Shown: piece after piece, positions 35,325 through 44,126 of the stretch
Numbering within the stretch: the stretch's first letter is position 1
Layout: the number at the start of each line of letters is the position of its first letter
Assembly: GCF_003352045.1 (NCBI RefSeq)
Contig: NZ_CP025815.1
Coordinates: 4,259,691-4,323,690, forward strand
DNA from: Sulfitobacter sp. JL08
GTDB lineage: Bacteria; Pseudomonadota; Alphaproteobacteria; Rhodobacterales; Rhodobacteraceae
DNA length: 64,000 nucleotides
Direction: 5' to 3'
Position numbers and translations under genes: made by a program
The notes under the pieces: generated by a model
What the model was told of the DNA's origin: nothing
The model's input: only the letters and a program-made list of their open reading frames with translations
Database searches by the model: none

Positions 35325-35891
35325 TCAGGCGTTCTGGACCAACAAAAACGCACGGGCCGGACCGGTCGGCGCGGTGATCCGGTGGACAACATCTGCCGCG
35401 TAATAGGCGGTATCGCCAGCGCCCAGTTCTTCGGTGGCGTCCCCGGATGTCACCACGATATACCCTTCGATCACCGAAATATGTTCGCGCGCACCGCGCG
35501 TGTGCGGTTGGCTGTCCAGAACGCCGCCGGGTGCCAGGCGAAGTTCGTAAACCTCATTCCGGCCAGCCTGATCGGGTGGGGACAGGATCAGAATACGGCA
35601 TCCTTCGCCCATATTGTCGATCGTAGGCACCTGGTCCGCACGCAAGATTTCAATTTGGTCGCTTAGGGGATTCGCATCCAGAAGGCCCGCGAAATCGACC
35701 TGCAATGCGCGTGTCAGGTTCCATAATGTTGCGATGGTCGGGCTGCTTTCGCCCCGTTCGATCTGGCTGACCATGGATCGCGACACGCCGGACAGTTTGG
35801 CCACCGCGTCCAGCGAAAGGCCTTGTGCGCGCCGCGCTTCTTTCAGGCGGGCGGGCAGTTTCGTCAAGATAGCGTCGCTTTTCTCCGTCAT
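35325..35891 (-). CDS. XRE-family transcriptional regulator with C-terminal cupin domain
   Basis: A 188-residue regulator. An N-terminal Cro/C1 helix-turn-helix (RLKEARRAQGLSLDAVAKLSG, then VSRSMVSQIERGESSPTIATLW) joins to a cupin sensor domain (about 110-185) with HTRGAREHISVIEGYIVV and AYYAADVVHRI. Regulators of this build commonly sense amino acids or their catabolites and control adjacent genes. It lies 89 nt upstream of kbl-tdh on the same strand and divergent from a thiolase gene, so threonine/glycine metabolism is the natural guess. Confidence 0.87.
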   Translation of the reverse strand: MTEKSDAILTKLPARLKEARRAQGLSLDAVAKLSGVSRSMVSQIERGESSPTIATLWNLTRALQVDFAGLLDANPLSDQIEILRADQVPTIDNMGEGCRILILSPPDQAGRNEVYELRLAPGGVLDSQPHTRGAREHISVIEGYIVVTSGDATEELGAGDTAYYAADVVHRITAPTGPARAFLLVQNA

Positions 35892-36037
35892 GGCGGAAAC
35901 TTGGCCGGTTCCACCCGCGCTGTCAACGTCGCCTGATGTGGGTCGAATGTGGCAAAATGCTCAGTTGGCATCTTTGGGCTGACATCCGGCTTGCGTTGCT
36001 TATTATTGGCTTTGAAAACTTTCAAAGGAATCCCGAA

Positions 36038-37213
36038 ATGACCGATATCGTAATTCTTGACGGCGCCCGCACTGCAATCGGCACTTTTGGCGGTGCGTTG
36101 GCCGGAACGCCCCCAATTGATCTTGGCGCCGCGGCGGCCAAAGCGGCGATGAGCCGGTCCGGTGTCGAAGGTGGCCAGATCGGCCATGTCGTTTTTGGCC
36201 ATGTGATCAATACTGAACCACGTGACATGTATCTGTCGCGGGTCGCCGCAATGCAGGCCGGAATTCCGGACACAACCCCGGCGATGAACGTGAACCGCCT
36301 TTGCGGGTCCGGCGCGCAAGCGATCGTGTCGGCGGTGCAATCCCTGATGTTGGGGGATGCGGAATTTGCGCTGGCGGGCGGGGCGGAAAACATGTCGCGT
36401 TCTCCGTTCATCATCCCGGATCAGCGCTGGGGCGCGAAAATGGGGGATATCCGAACGCTGGATATGATGCTGGGCGCGCTGAACTGCCCGTTCGGCACCG
36501 GCCACATGGGTGTGACGGCCGAAAATGTGGCCGCCGAACATGATATTTCGCGTGCCGCACAGGATGCCTTTGCCTTGGAAAGCCAGAACCGGGCGGCCAA
36601 TGCATTGCAGAACGGATATTTCAAATCGCAAATCACGCCGGTCGAAGTACGCGTAAAACGCGATACCGTGCCGTTCGAAGTTGACGAGCACCCCAAAGCC
36701 ACAACCGCTGACGCACTGGCCGGATTGCGCACCGTGTTCCAGAAAGACGGGACTGTCACGGCGGGCAACGCATCCGGTATCAATGACGGCGCGGCAGCAA
36801 TTGTACTGGCCACAGCCGATGCGGCAGCCAAGGCAGGTCTGAAACCCAAAGCACGCGTTTTGGGCTATGCCCACGCCGGTGTTCGCCCCGAGGTGATGGG
36901 GATCGGGCCGGTGCCTGCTGTGGAAAACCTGCTGGCGCGCACAGGATTGTCGGTTGCGGATTTCGATGTGATCGAAAGCAACGAAGCGTTCGCTGCTCAG
37001 GCCTGTGCCGTGAACAAGGGCTTGGGTCTGGACCCAGCCAAGGTAAACCCCAACGGTGGCGCGATCGCGCTGGGCCATCCGGTTGGCGCAACCGGAGCGA
37101 TCATCACGATCAAGGCGCTGTACGAACTGGAACGTATCGGCGGGAAAAGGGCGCTGATCACGATGTGCATTGGTGGCGGGCAAGGCATCGCGCTGGCGAT
37201 CGAGCGGCTTTGA
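36038..37213 (+). CDS. Acetyl-CoA acetyltransferase (thiolase)
   Basis: A type II thiolase of 391 residues, condensing or cleaving acyl-CoA. The acylated cysteine is Cys89 in NVNRLCGSGAQAI; other catalytic motifs are VIESNEAFAAQA, NPNGGAIALGHPVGATGA with the histidine, and the C-terminal proton-donor cysteine in MCIGGGQGIA. The start has an AAAGGA site; a longer frame adds 34 residues of promoter sequence. It could be a PhaA/AtoB-type biosynthetic thiolase or a BktB-type one; no phaB or beta-oxidation partner is adjacent. Confidence 0.9.
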   Translation: MTDIVILDGARTAIGTFGGALAGTPPIDLGAAAAKAAMSRSGVEGGQIGHVVFGHVINTEPRDMYLSRVAAMQAGIPDTTPAMNVNRLCGSGAQAIVSAVQSLMLGDAEFALAGGAENMSRSPFIIPDQRWGAKMGDIRTLDMMLGALNCPFGTGHMGVTAENVAAEHDISRAAQDAFALESQNRAANALQNGYFKSQITPVEVRVKRDTVPFEVDEHPKATTADALAGLRTVFQKDGTVTAGNASGINDGAAAIVLATADAAAKAGLKPKARVLGYAHAGVRPEVMGIGPVPAVENLLARTGLSVADFDVIESNEAFAAQACAVNKGLGLDPAKVNPNGGAIALGHPVGATGAIITIKALYELERIGGKRALITMCIGGGQGIALAIERL

Positions 37214-37220
37214 TATCAAC

Positions 37221-37754
37221 CTAAGACTGTTTCGGGGTTGGTGCGCATTGCGCCAGCCCCATGCGGATCAGTTCTGTTCCGGATATCCGGTAGTAGGTAT
37301 TGATCCGCGCCCGCCCGGTTTTCAGGTACCATCCGCGCAATGGTTCCGGATAATGCGCCGCAATCAGATGGGACCAGTATTCAAACGCCTCCGGACGCAG
37401 GCGAACCCCGTAATTCGAAGGCCCGTGAAACCCGAAACTGGTGTCCGGCAATACGCAGGTCTGCGGCAGACCCAGATACAATGTGCAGGTTGAATAACAG
37501 ACCCGCCCCCGCAGTTCGATTTTTTGACCGTTGGCACGGATCACAGCCAGCTTGGCCAGTTTGGTCCGGATTTTCCCGCCTCGGTCATTGCCGATGACAA
37601 CCGTCTCTCGCGCCGAAATCTCTTGCGCCCGGATCAGTCCCGATCCCGTAAACGACGGACCGACAAGACACAAAAGGCAGGCTGCGAAACACCGCATCCA
37701 CTGGCCAAATTTGCGCACGCAGCGCGTTGTGCCGGCGCACCCATTGCCCATCAT
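37221..37754 (-). CDS. Exported hypothetical protein with COG3904-like core
   Basis: A 177-residue protein with a positively charged, cysteine-containing N-terminus and a hydrophobic signal segment (MRCFAACLLCLVGPSFTGSG, ending near ...IRAQ at residue 44). The core shows KIELRGRVCYSTCTLYLGLPQTCVLPDTSFGFHGP. This RGxCxSxCT...C...P...GFHGP pattern is seen in predicted periplasmic ClpP-like proteins (COG3904-type), in which the serine between the cysteines is the suspected nucleophile. A GAGGTGA ribosome-binding site favours the first ATG. It is convergent with the thiolase gene and may belong to the polysaccharide region or be independent. Confidence 0.6.
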   Translation of the reverse strand: MMGNGCAGTTRCVRKFGQWMRCFAACLLCLVGPSFTGSGLIRAQEISARETVVIGNDRGGKIRTKLAKLAVIRANGQKIELRGRVCYSTCTLYLGLPQTCVLPDTSFGFHGPSNYGVRLRPEAFEYWSHLIAAHYPEPLRGWYLKTGRARINTYYRISGTELIRMGLAQCAPTPKQS

Positions 37755-37910
37755 ACATCACCTCACCATTGACCGGCGTTAAAACGCACGCCGAATGCCC
37801 GCGCCCCCACGACGCCCGGACAGCACAACAGACAAGAACTAACAGGAAATTGACCCGGCCCCGCGAAATACGGTCGGTTTGATTAAACTGCTCAGGACCG
37901 GGCGAAAACC

Positions 37911-39272
37911 TTAGTTGATGGCCGCCACCATGGAAGTGGTCAGCAGCGATGGCGTGATTTGCTGGATCACCCTGTTCCAGCGGGTAACCGGCTGTTCGGC
38001 GACAAAGATGATATCGTCGGGGCGCAATTCGAACCGCGTTGCCAGTGTAAGATTGGCCGCATTTCGGGCATCCAGATGCCAGGCTGTGACCGCGCCGAAT
38101 TCGCGCGGGTCGGGCGATGCGCGCAACACATAGATTTCGGAGATATCGCCGGTCCGGACAAGAACGCCGTCGCCGGCGCCATAAAGCGCATCCGCCAGCG
38201 ATGCGCGTTGTTCGTAAGGCAGTGTAAACCGCATCTGGGATTTCACTTCGCCCGTCAGATAAACGTGATCCTGATCATTTGCGCCGAAATCACTGCGCAC
38301 CTGAAAATTTGATCGCGCCTCTTCCAGATTGGCCCTGCGCAAAGACACTTCCGTCAGCAATTCCTGTACAGCAAGTTCTCGGGACTGGCGGCGCGCATCA
38401 TCCAGCAATATCTGCTGTTCAAAGTAAGCCTGCGCTCTGGCCAGATCGTATTCGGTATCAACAAAAATGGAATCATTTGCCAGCAGTGGCGTTTTCATCA
38501 ATTTGGGATCGGAATAAAGGCGCTGCAACGGAATCTGGTACAGGCTTCCGTCGCGGTAGAGCCGCACCGAAGCGTGATCCTGATCGCTTGCAGTGATACC
38601 GCCTGCGGCGGCAATGACCTCGTCCAGATAGAGGGGCGTCAGTTTGATCGCCGCGATTGCCGGATTGGCGACGGCCCCGCCGATGGAAACGCGGTGCGCA
38701 TTGAACTCTGCAACCTCAAGACTGAATGTCGGGTCAATCTGGTTTCCCACAAACGCCTGAAACAGCGTCGCTTCGGCCTGATCCACGGTCATATGCGCAA
38801 TTCTGACGCGGCCCACATTGGGGATCGCAACCGCGCCGTCATCCTGAACGGTATGCCCGCGCCGGATATTTTGCATTACACCGGGATCCGATGCGCCACC
38901 CTCTGACAGAAATCCGCCTTGCGTCGCCACAACAACGACATCGCCAATTCCGAACCGGTAGGGGCTGTGTTTCACCTGTGGCGGCAAACGTGTTTCGATC
39001 GAACCGGGCCGCGGTTGAGCACTTATCGCACCCTGGGGATATGTCTGCACCCCTGCAAAGCCCGAGCCGGTGCCGGCCGTCTGGCTGAAAACCGCAGGCA
39101 GGGTTTTGGGCCTGTAGGGTGATGAATTCGCCAGCAACAGGTTTTCCCCCGAAATGGCCAGGACACGCACAGGGGTTTGCGAAGCCGTCTGTGTGGATAT
39201 CGAAGGGCTTTTGTAGATCGCCCCACATCCGCCAAGCGCGAGGAGCACGCCAAACACTATCGAATTTCGCAT
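37911..39272 (-). CDS. Outer-membrane polysaccharide export lipoprotein (Wza/KpsD-like, OPX family)
   Basis: Forms or contributes to the outer-membrane channel for exopolysaccharide. The 453-residue precursor is a lipoprotein (lipobox LGGC, Cys16). The poly-export domain begins near HSPYRFGIGDVVVVATQGG, and at least two SLBB-like beta-grasp domains follow (VSIGGAVANPAIAAIKLTPLYLDEVIAAAGG; VYLTGEVKSQMRFTLPYEQRASLADALYGAG). The C-terminus (WNRVIQQITPSLLTTSMV) is the amphipathic helix that spans the outer membrane in Wza. The GGAGAA-site start is preferred; 30 extra codons upstream are not family-like. It follows yjbF on the minus strand. Confidence 0.88.
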   Translation of the reverse strand: MRNSIVFGVLLALGGCGAIYKSPSISTQTASQTPVRVLAISGENLLLANSSPYRPKTLPAVFSQTAGTGSGFAGVQTYPQGAISAQPRPGSIETRLPPQVKHSPYRFGIGDVVVVATQGGFLSEGGASDPGVMQNIRRGHTVQDDGAVAIPNVGRVRIAHMTVDQAEATLFQAFVGNQIDPTFSLEVAEFNAHRVSIGGAVANPAIAAIKLTPLYLDEVIAAAGGITASDQDHASVRLYRDGSLYQIPLQRLYSDPKLMKTPLLANDSIFVDTEYDLARAQAYFEQQILLDDARRQSRELAVQELLTEVSLRRANLEEARSNFQVRSDFGANDQDHVYLTGEVKSQMRFTLPYEQRASLADALYGAGDGVLVRTGDISEIYVLRASPDPREFGAVTAWHLDARNAANLTLATRFELRPDDIIFVAEQPVTRWNRVIQQITPSLLTTSMVAAIN

Positions 39273-39288
39273 TTTCAATTCTCCAGAC

Positions 39289-39942
39289 TCATTTTGGAAC
39301 CATCCGCAACGCCAGCGGCCCGATAAAGGAACCGGCCCATTGACGGGATTGCACAATGTCACCGGACGCGGGATCGACCCAATAAAGGTTGATGAAGGTT
39401 TGATCCGGATTGCCGCAGTCCTCTTGCATCAGACGGGTGTCAAATGCGGCATCGCCGATGCGCAAACTGCGCCACCCGCGCGACGAAACGGTGCAAATAT
39501 AGCTGCGCGTTTCGACCTGATCGTTCCCACCCAGAAAACTGTGAAATCGCGTGGCCTGCCCGGCGCGAACATCTTTAACAAGTGCGGCAGACATCGACAC
39601 ATCCGATCCCATCAAATCGCCACCAAAGCCGCGTGTTGCGACCAGCATCCCCTGGGCCAGCGTTACGGTTGCACTGTCCTGGCTGATCCAGGTTTCAAAT
39701 CCGTCCCGTATGGCATCGCGGCGCATCACCCCGGCCACGTCCAACGCTTCAATCCCTACCTGAAGGGCAGGTGCATCATCGCGGACCAATTGCGAAAAAC
39801 GTGGCGATGGCGGCGCGACGGATTGGTCGCCGGGCAGCATGGCGTCAACCAAAACATATTGGCCGGGCGTGCACGCCGTCAGCATGAAAACATGAAAGAG
39901 TACAAGTACCATCCGCCCGATCATCGCCAGAACCGCCCGCAC
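39289..39942 (-). CDS. yjbF: YjbF-family lipoprotein (GfcB-like)
   Basis: A 217-residue outer-membrane lipoprotein (lipobox LTAC, Cys24) of the YjbF/GfcB family, which is found in polysaccharide secretion operons of the YjbEFGH and group 4 capsule type. Recognisable parts are RRDAIRDGFETWISQDSATVTLAQGMLVATRGFG and GGNDQVETRSYICTVSSRG, with INLYWVDPASGDIVQSRQW near the end. Its start lies 22 nt inside the end of yjbH, so translation is coupled. The molecular role is unknown; the context supports export or modification of the polysaccharide. Confidence 0.85.
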   Translation of the reverse strand: MRAVLAMIGRMVLVLFHVFMLTACTPGQYVLVDAMLPGDQSVAPPSPRFSQLVRDDAPALQVGIEALDVAGVMRRDAIRDGFETWISQDSATVTLAQGMLVATRGFGGDLMGSDVSMSAALVKDVRAGQATRFHSFLGGNDQVETRSYICTVSSRGWRSLRIGDAAFDTRLMQEDCGNPDQTFINLYWVDPASGDIVQSRQWAGSFIGPLALRMVPK

Positions 39943-42026
39943 TGATTTGCAAGAGCCGGTTGTCGTAAGTCGCGCGTCACATCATAAAGGCGGTTGCGCA
40001 CATCCAGCCGCGCACCGCCATCGCGATACACAGGGCGAATGGTTTGCGAGACAGTGTCTTTTGACGGCCGCCCGGTCAGCCACGACACCGGAATTTCCAG
40101 CCGTATGCCTTTGTCGAACGATCCTTCGCCGAAGGTGTCGAACGGCACATCGGTCAGCGTAACGAAACCGCCCAGCTTGAAACCGTTCTTGAATTCACGG
40201 TCCAGCGTGAACGTGGCGCCCCAATCCTTGGCCAGATAGCGGCCCACGTCCAATTGGCCCAGAAATCCGTTTCCGAAATCATAATAAGTTGATGCATGCC
40301 CGGTGACGACGCCATAATCCTGAAAGCCGAATTGCATATCAAAATCGCGCTGCACGGCGTAATTGATTTCTGCGCCATAGGCAAAAGCGCTGTTTACCGG
40401 ATTCCACAGGATTTCACCGGAAACACCACCAAACATCGGTTCAAGATACCCGACCGTCATACGCGCAAAAACATCCTTGGCCGGGCGGGAAAAATGTTCG
40501 CCGGTCAGATAGGACAGCCTGAGGTCGGATTCTTGCGCATAGCGAAAAACGTCTGATCGCACAGGGGGCAATTCCGAATTGGACACCCTTGTTGCGTTAT
40601 CAAGGTTTCCGGCAACCGGTTGTCGGATACGGCCTGACAAAAACCACCCCGGCGCTGGGCTGTATTCCGCTTCGGCCTCGATCCCGAATTCGATGCGGAC
40701 AGGGTTGTCTGGATCAAAAAAGGCGACTTCCAGATACCCGCCCAATCCTGCGTCAAAAATCGGGTAAAGATCAGGAACGGGATCGCCCTGATCTGCGCCG
40801 AACGCATCTTTGATCCGGCTGCGTGCATAAGATTGCCACGCGGCATCGGGTGAAAATTCCAATGCGCCCAGATTGGTCCGGTCAATCGTGATTTTAGTCA
40901 CTTCAATGCCTTGGGTGATCAGGGTGATTTCGAATATGGCGATGTGGGGCGGAAGCGTGTTCGCCATTGCCCGCGCTGTGCGGCTGATGGCTTGTGCCCC
41001 GGCGTCAAAGCGTGTGTTTGCAACCGCGATCCGGGCGGTTTTGGCATCTACGTGAAACCGGTGCAGGATCAGACCGTCCTGCGCCAGAATGCGGGTCAGG
41101 TGTTCGCGCGGCCCAGTCTTGGCTTCGGGCATGTTCCAGCTTGCTGCGGCAACGTGGTGTTGTGGCAGTATCGCGGGCGGGGCGGGCCCGATGCCACCGG
41201 GGATTGGGGGCAAAGCCGGGTCGAGTGTGTAGCTGAGCGAAACGCCCGCTTCAGTTCCGTATAAATAATAGGCGCCCAGCGTAACGCCATTGCCCCATTT
41301 GTACTGGGCGCTCAGGTTGAATGGGCTTTCCTGCTGTGTCACCCCTTTTGCCGCTTCGTCCAGATAGGCATCGCTTGAATACTCTGCCGCGAAGGACCAT
41401 TGGTCCGTTGCCTGCCAGTGGATGCCTCCGAAGAACGCGGCATCCCCGCGAAACCAGCTGTCAAAATCCGGCTGCCCGGTTTGTACACCACCGCCGCTGC
41501 CCTGCTTTGGGCGCGTTTTGAAGCTGTCCGAGATGAAGGCAAACGGCGATCCGAAACTGTTGCGGGTCGCCAACCGTCCCCATCCGATCCCGCCGGTCAG
41601 GCTGATCCCGTGACTGATTTCCTTGGTCGCGACAACATATTCACCGCTGTAAATTCCGGTTCCGCCAAAATCACGCAGCCCAAGCGCAATGGCGGGGCGC
41701 GCGTCGGTTTCCTCGGCCAGTAGCATGTGAATGTCAAAGCTGCGATCGTATCGTGTACCGCCATCGGCATCATAGCCGTTCAGCGTGGAATAGTGAAACG
41801 CCCCCTGAATACGGGGCGTGATCTGAAACGTCAGTGTATTGCGGCCAGTGTTGCGAAATTGTGCGGTACCTATCCCTATGATCCCATCCTGCGCGGTCCG
41901 CGCAGTTGGCATGTCAATCAATCCGGGCGTCCCGAAAAGTGACATCTGCTGCGCGTTTGAACCGGACGCAGGCAAGACGAAAACACCGGCCAGAACCAGA
42001 ACATATCGGGGTATGAGGCACGGCAT
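39921..42026 (-). CDS. yjbH: YjbH-family outer-membrane beta-barrel protein (GfcD-like)
   Basis: A 701-residue protein with a signal peptide (MPCLIPRYVLVLAGVFVLPASG) and a long beta-rich body. It begins MSLFGTPGLIDMPTARTAQDG, the family opening, and continues with strands typical of YjbH barrels (FRNTGRNTLTFQITPRIQG; RDFGGTGIYSGEYVVATKE). The C-terminal half carries the second conserved block (FQDYGVVTGHASTYYDFGNG and DWGATFTLDREFKNGFKLGGF). YjbH/GfcD is thought to form an outer-membrane port for the polysaccharide. No good ribosome-binding site is seen; I chose the ATG that yields a signal peptide. Confidence 0.87.
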   Translation of the reverse strand: MPCLIPRYVLVLAGVFVLPASGSNAQQMSLFGTPGLIDMPTARTAQDGIIGIGTAQFRNTGRNTLTFQITPRIQGAFHYSTLNGYDADGGTRYDRSFDIHMLLAEETDARPAIALGLRDFGGTGIYSGEYVVATKEISHGISLTGGIGWGRLATRNSFGSPFAFISDSFKTRPKQGSGGGVQTGQPDFDSWFRGDAAFFGGIHWQATDQWSFAAEYSSDAYLDEAAKGVTQQESPFNLSAQYKWGNGVTLGAYYLYGTEAGVSLSYTLDPALPPIPGGIGPAPPAILPQHHVAAASWNMPEAKTGPREHLTRILAQDGLILHRFHVDAKTARIAVANTRFDAGAQAISRTARAMANTLPPHIAIFEITLITQGIEVTKITIDRTNLGALEFSPDAAWQSYARSRIKDAFGADQGDPVPDLYPIFDAGLGGYLEVAFFDPDNPVRIEFGIEAEAEYSPAPGWFLSGRIRQPVAGNLDNATRVSNSELPPVRSDVFRYAQESDLRLSYLTGEHFSRPAKDVFARMTVGYLEPMFGGVSGEILWNPVNSAFAYGAEINYAVQRDFDMQFGFQDYGVVTGHASTYYDFGNGFLGQLDVGRYLAKDWGATFTLDREFKNGFKLGGFVTLTDVPFDTFGEGSFDKGIRLEIPVSWLTGRPSKDTVSQTIRPVYRDGGARLDVRNRLYDVTRDLRQPALANQCGRFWR

Positions 42027-42341
42027 TGCGATAAAGGGCGGCCTTTCGTTGACACAACGGCAAAGCCTTAACATGGGCGATTCGGCCAAATGGTTAACAA
42101 CCCATGGTTGTTGACGAATTTAGCTAATTCTGGGGTAGAAATACAACAAACACGAAAACACCCTCCTACCCGTCATCGCAAATCCGGATGCCCGTTCTGC
42201 GTAGATCATTCGATCTATCCCACTGTTATTAATAAGTATTAACGAAATTTTTAGCTCTTCCATTTACGCTTCATTAACCCTGCGCACCGTTAATCTGCCA
42301 GTAACCGTGATTGCCAAATCACCGAATTCTGGATTTTTACC
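42027..42341. promoter_or_regulatory. Divergent promoter region between yjbH and the ExoY-like gene
   Basis: These 315 nt are AT-rich relative to the neighbours and hold no credible gene. Two perfect palindromes stand out: AACAACC-CAT-GGTTGTT (42096-42112) and TAGATC-N4-GATCTA (42202-42217). Both are good candidate operators for regulators of polysaccharide synthesis. A TTAA-N6-TTAA element (42229-42242) resembles but does not match the CtrA spacing of seven. I cannot place the -35/-10 boxes with confidence. Confidence 0.5.
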
Positions 42342-43022
42342 ATGCGCGACATTCACACTTTCGCCGGCGGATACCTGCGGCCTGAAGCCACCGAACGCAC
42401 AGCATCGGCCCATCTCTATGGGCGTGCGGGAAAGCGGCTTTTTGATATTGTACTGGCGCTGCTGCTTTTGCCGGTTCTCGCTCCGGTTATCCTTGTCCTG
42501 AGTGCGCTGATCCGGATGGATGGTGGCCCTGTGTTCTTTGCGCACGAACGGATCGGGCGAAACGGAGCGCGGTTCAACTGTCTGAAAATACGATCGATGG
42601 TGCCGGATGCGGAAACCGTACTGAAATCGTATCTAGCAGCGAACATACATGCGGCGCGTGAATGGGAAATGCGGTTCAAGTTAACAGATGATCCGCGGAT
42701 CACATCGGTCGGCCTGTTTCTGCGCCGCACAGGTTTGGATGAATTGCCCCAAATCTGGAACGTTTTGCGGGGGGATATGTCATTCGTGGGGCCGCGCCCT
42801 GTAACCGCGCCGGAACTGGGCATGTATGGACCCCACAAAGCGGCCTATCTTTCCGTGCGGCCAGGGGTGACAGGGGCATGGCAAATCCACGGGCGAACCA
42901 CGGGCTGTTATGTGAACCGCGTCGCGCTGGACCGGTCCTACGTAGAAGACCTGAGCCTGCGCCGCGATCTGGCATTGATCGGGCAAACGGCATTCAGTGT
43001 TCTGAAGATGACCGGAAGCTGA
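42342..43022 (+). CDS. Undecaprenyl-phosphate sugar-1-phosphate transferase, ExoY-type (polysaccharide initiation)
   Basis: Starts each repeat unit by moving a sugar-1-phosphate from a nucleotide sugar onto undecaprenyl phosphate at the inner membrane. The 226-residue protein is the short, ExoY-like form of the bacterial sugar transferases: one membrane-associated hairpin (LFDIVLALLLLPVLAPVILVLSALI), then GPVFFAHERIGRNG, FNCLKIRSMVPDA, and the catalytic block RRTGLDELPQIWNVLRGDMS followed by VGPRPVTAPEL and RPGVTGAWQIHGR. The first sugar is probably galactose or glucose; the sequence alone does not decide. Its last 29 nt overlap the convergent glycosyltransferase gene. Confidence 0.92.
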   Translation: MRDIHTFAGGYLRPEATERTASAHLYGRAGKRLFDIVLALLLLPVLAPVILVLSALIRMDGGPVFFAHERIGRNGARFNCLKIRSMVPDAETVLKSYLAANIHAAREWEMRFKLTDDPRITSVGLFLRRTGLDELPQIWNVLRGDMSFVGPRPVTAPELGMYGPHKAAYLSVRPGVTGAWQIHGRTTGCYVNRVALDRSYVEDLSLRRDLALIGQTAFSVLKMTGS

Positions 43023-44126
43023 TCAATTTTTGGGCACGGGCAGATGATGCCGGTATCGGCATCTCTTCCACGATGTCCAGCAGGGTGTTGGCACTGTCCA
43101 TCCATGAATAGCGCCGCGCCTGTGCACAGCCGGATGCCGTTATCTGGTCCAGTTTGACGGGATCAAGGTTTTGAAACGCGCGCAAACACCGCAAAATGTC
43201 ATTTGTGTCGGACGGATCAAAATACATTGCAGCGTCGCCCAACACGTCTGGCATCGCGCTGCTGGATGATGACAGAACGGGCGTGCCCAGTGCCATCGCT
43301 TCAAGGGGCGGGATACCGAAACCTTCGTAGAGGGACGGCCACACGAACCCTTTTGCGCCTTTATACAAAGCGACAAGATCATTGTCCGGTATCCGTCCCA
43401 GATTGCGGATGCGGTCATTGACCTTGATGTCCGCATGTGTCAATCCGTTTGCCCCGCCCCCGGCAATGACCAAAACAGGGGCGTCGGGGCATTGGGCATG
43501 GGCCGCAATCAAACGCGCAATGTTCTTGTTCGGGCTTTGATTGCCCACGGCCAGCAGGTACTGATCGGGTTTCAGGTTGAACCGATGGAGACGGGCCAGA
43601 TCGGGTGCAGTGCCTGCCAGATGATCCGCGCTGTTGGGAATGACCCTGAAATCAGTTGCAGACAGGCCGCAATAGCGCGCCAGTTCCTGGGCGGAAAACG
43701 CGCTGACCGTGATCAATCGACGGGCCCGCCGTGCCAAACGGGGCCGCATCCAGCTGTGAAAAATCCGGTATGAATGTGAAAATGCGCCGGGAATGGCGTA
43801 AATATTGGCATCTGCAGCGCCACAATCTGGTTGTCATGCCGCAAGGGGCCCGAATTGCAAAGACTGATCAGCCGCCCGGTGCGGCTGGCCTGCCACAACG
43901 CGGTCTGTTCCCAGAAATGACCGCGCCCGCCCTGCACGCGCCTCAGTTCGATATTCTGCCATCCGGGATCAACCACTTTCTGTCGGGCGGGATAAAGCGC
44001 AACGATGGGTCCGACGGACCGTTGCGCGGCAAGCCCGTCAAGCGCCCGGCAGATTTCAAGGGCGTAGCGTTGAACACCGGAAAGCGGTTGTGTCAGAAAT
44101 CGCGCGTTCACGAACACCGGTGTCAT
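42994..44126 (-). pseudogene. Family 1/4 glycosyltransferase split by a single-base frameshift
   Basis: Two adjacent minus-strand frames together make one complete glycosyltransferase. The first (from 44126) opens MTPVFVNARFLTQPLSGVQRYALE and keeps family similarity up to HDNQIVALQ. The similarity then switches to another frame reading DANIYAIPGAFSHSYRIFHSW and on through RRARRLITVSAFSAQELAR, YEGFGIPPLEAMALGTPVL and PDVLGDAAMYFDP, all standard GT4 motifs. Adding one base near 43811-43816 would give CTG CAG GAT GCC and join the frames into about 377 residues. The gene is either broken, phase-variable, or carries a sequencing error. Its first ATG overlaps the upstream glycosyltransferase stop by 4 nt. 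Confidence 0.82.

Noticed and set aside
35888..37219. 443-residue open frame on the minus strand
   Set aside because: Antisense of the thiolase gene; composition is Arg/His/Cys-rich noise, and the thiolase motifs on the plus strand are complete.
42229..42242. CtrA-type TTAA-TTAA site in the polysaccharide promoter
   Set aside because: The spacer is six bases, whereas CtrA sites need seven; kept only as a note in the region entry.
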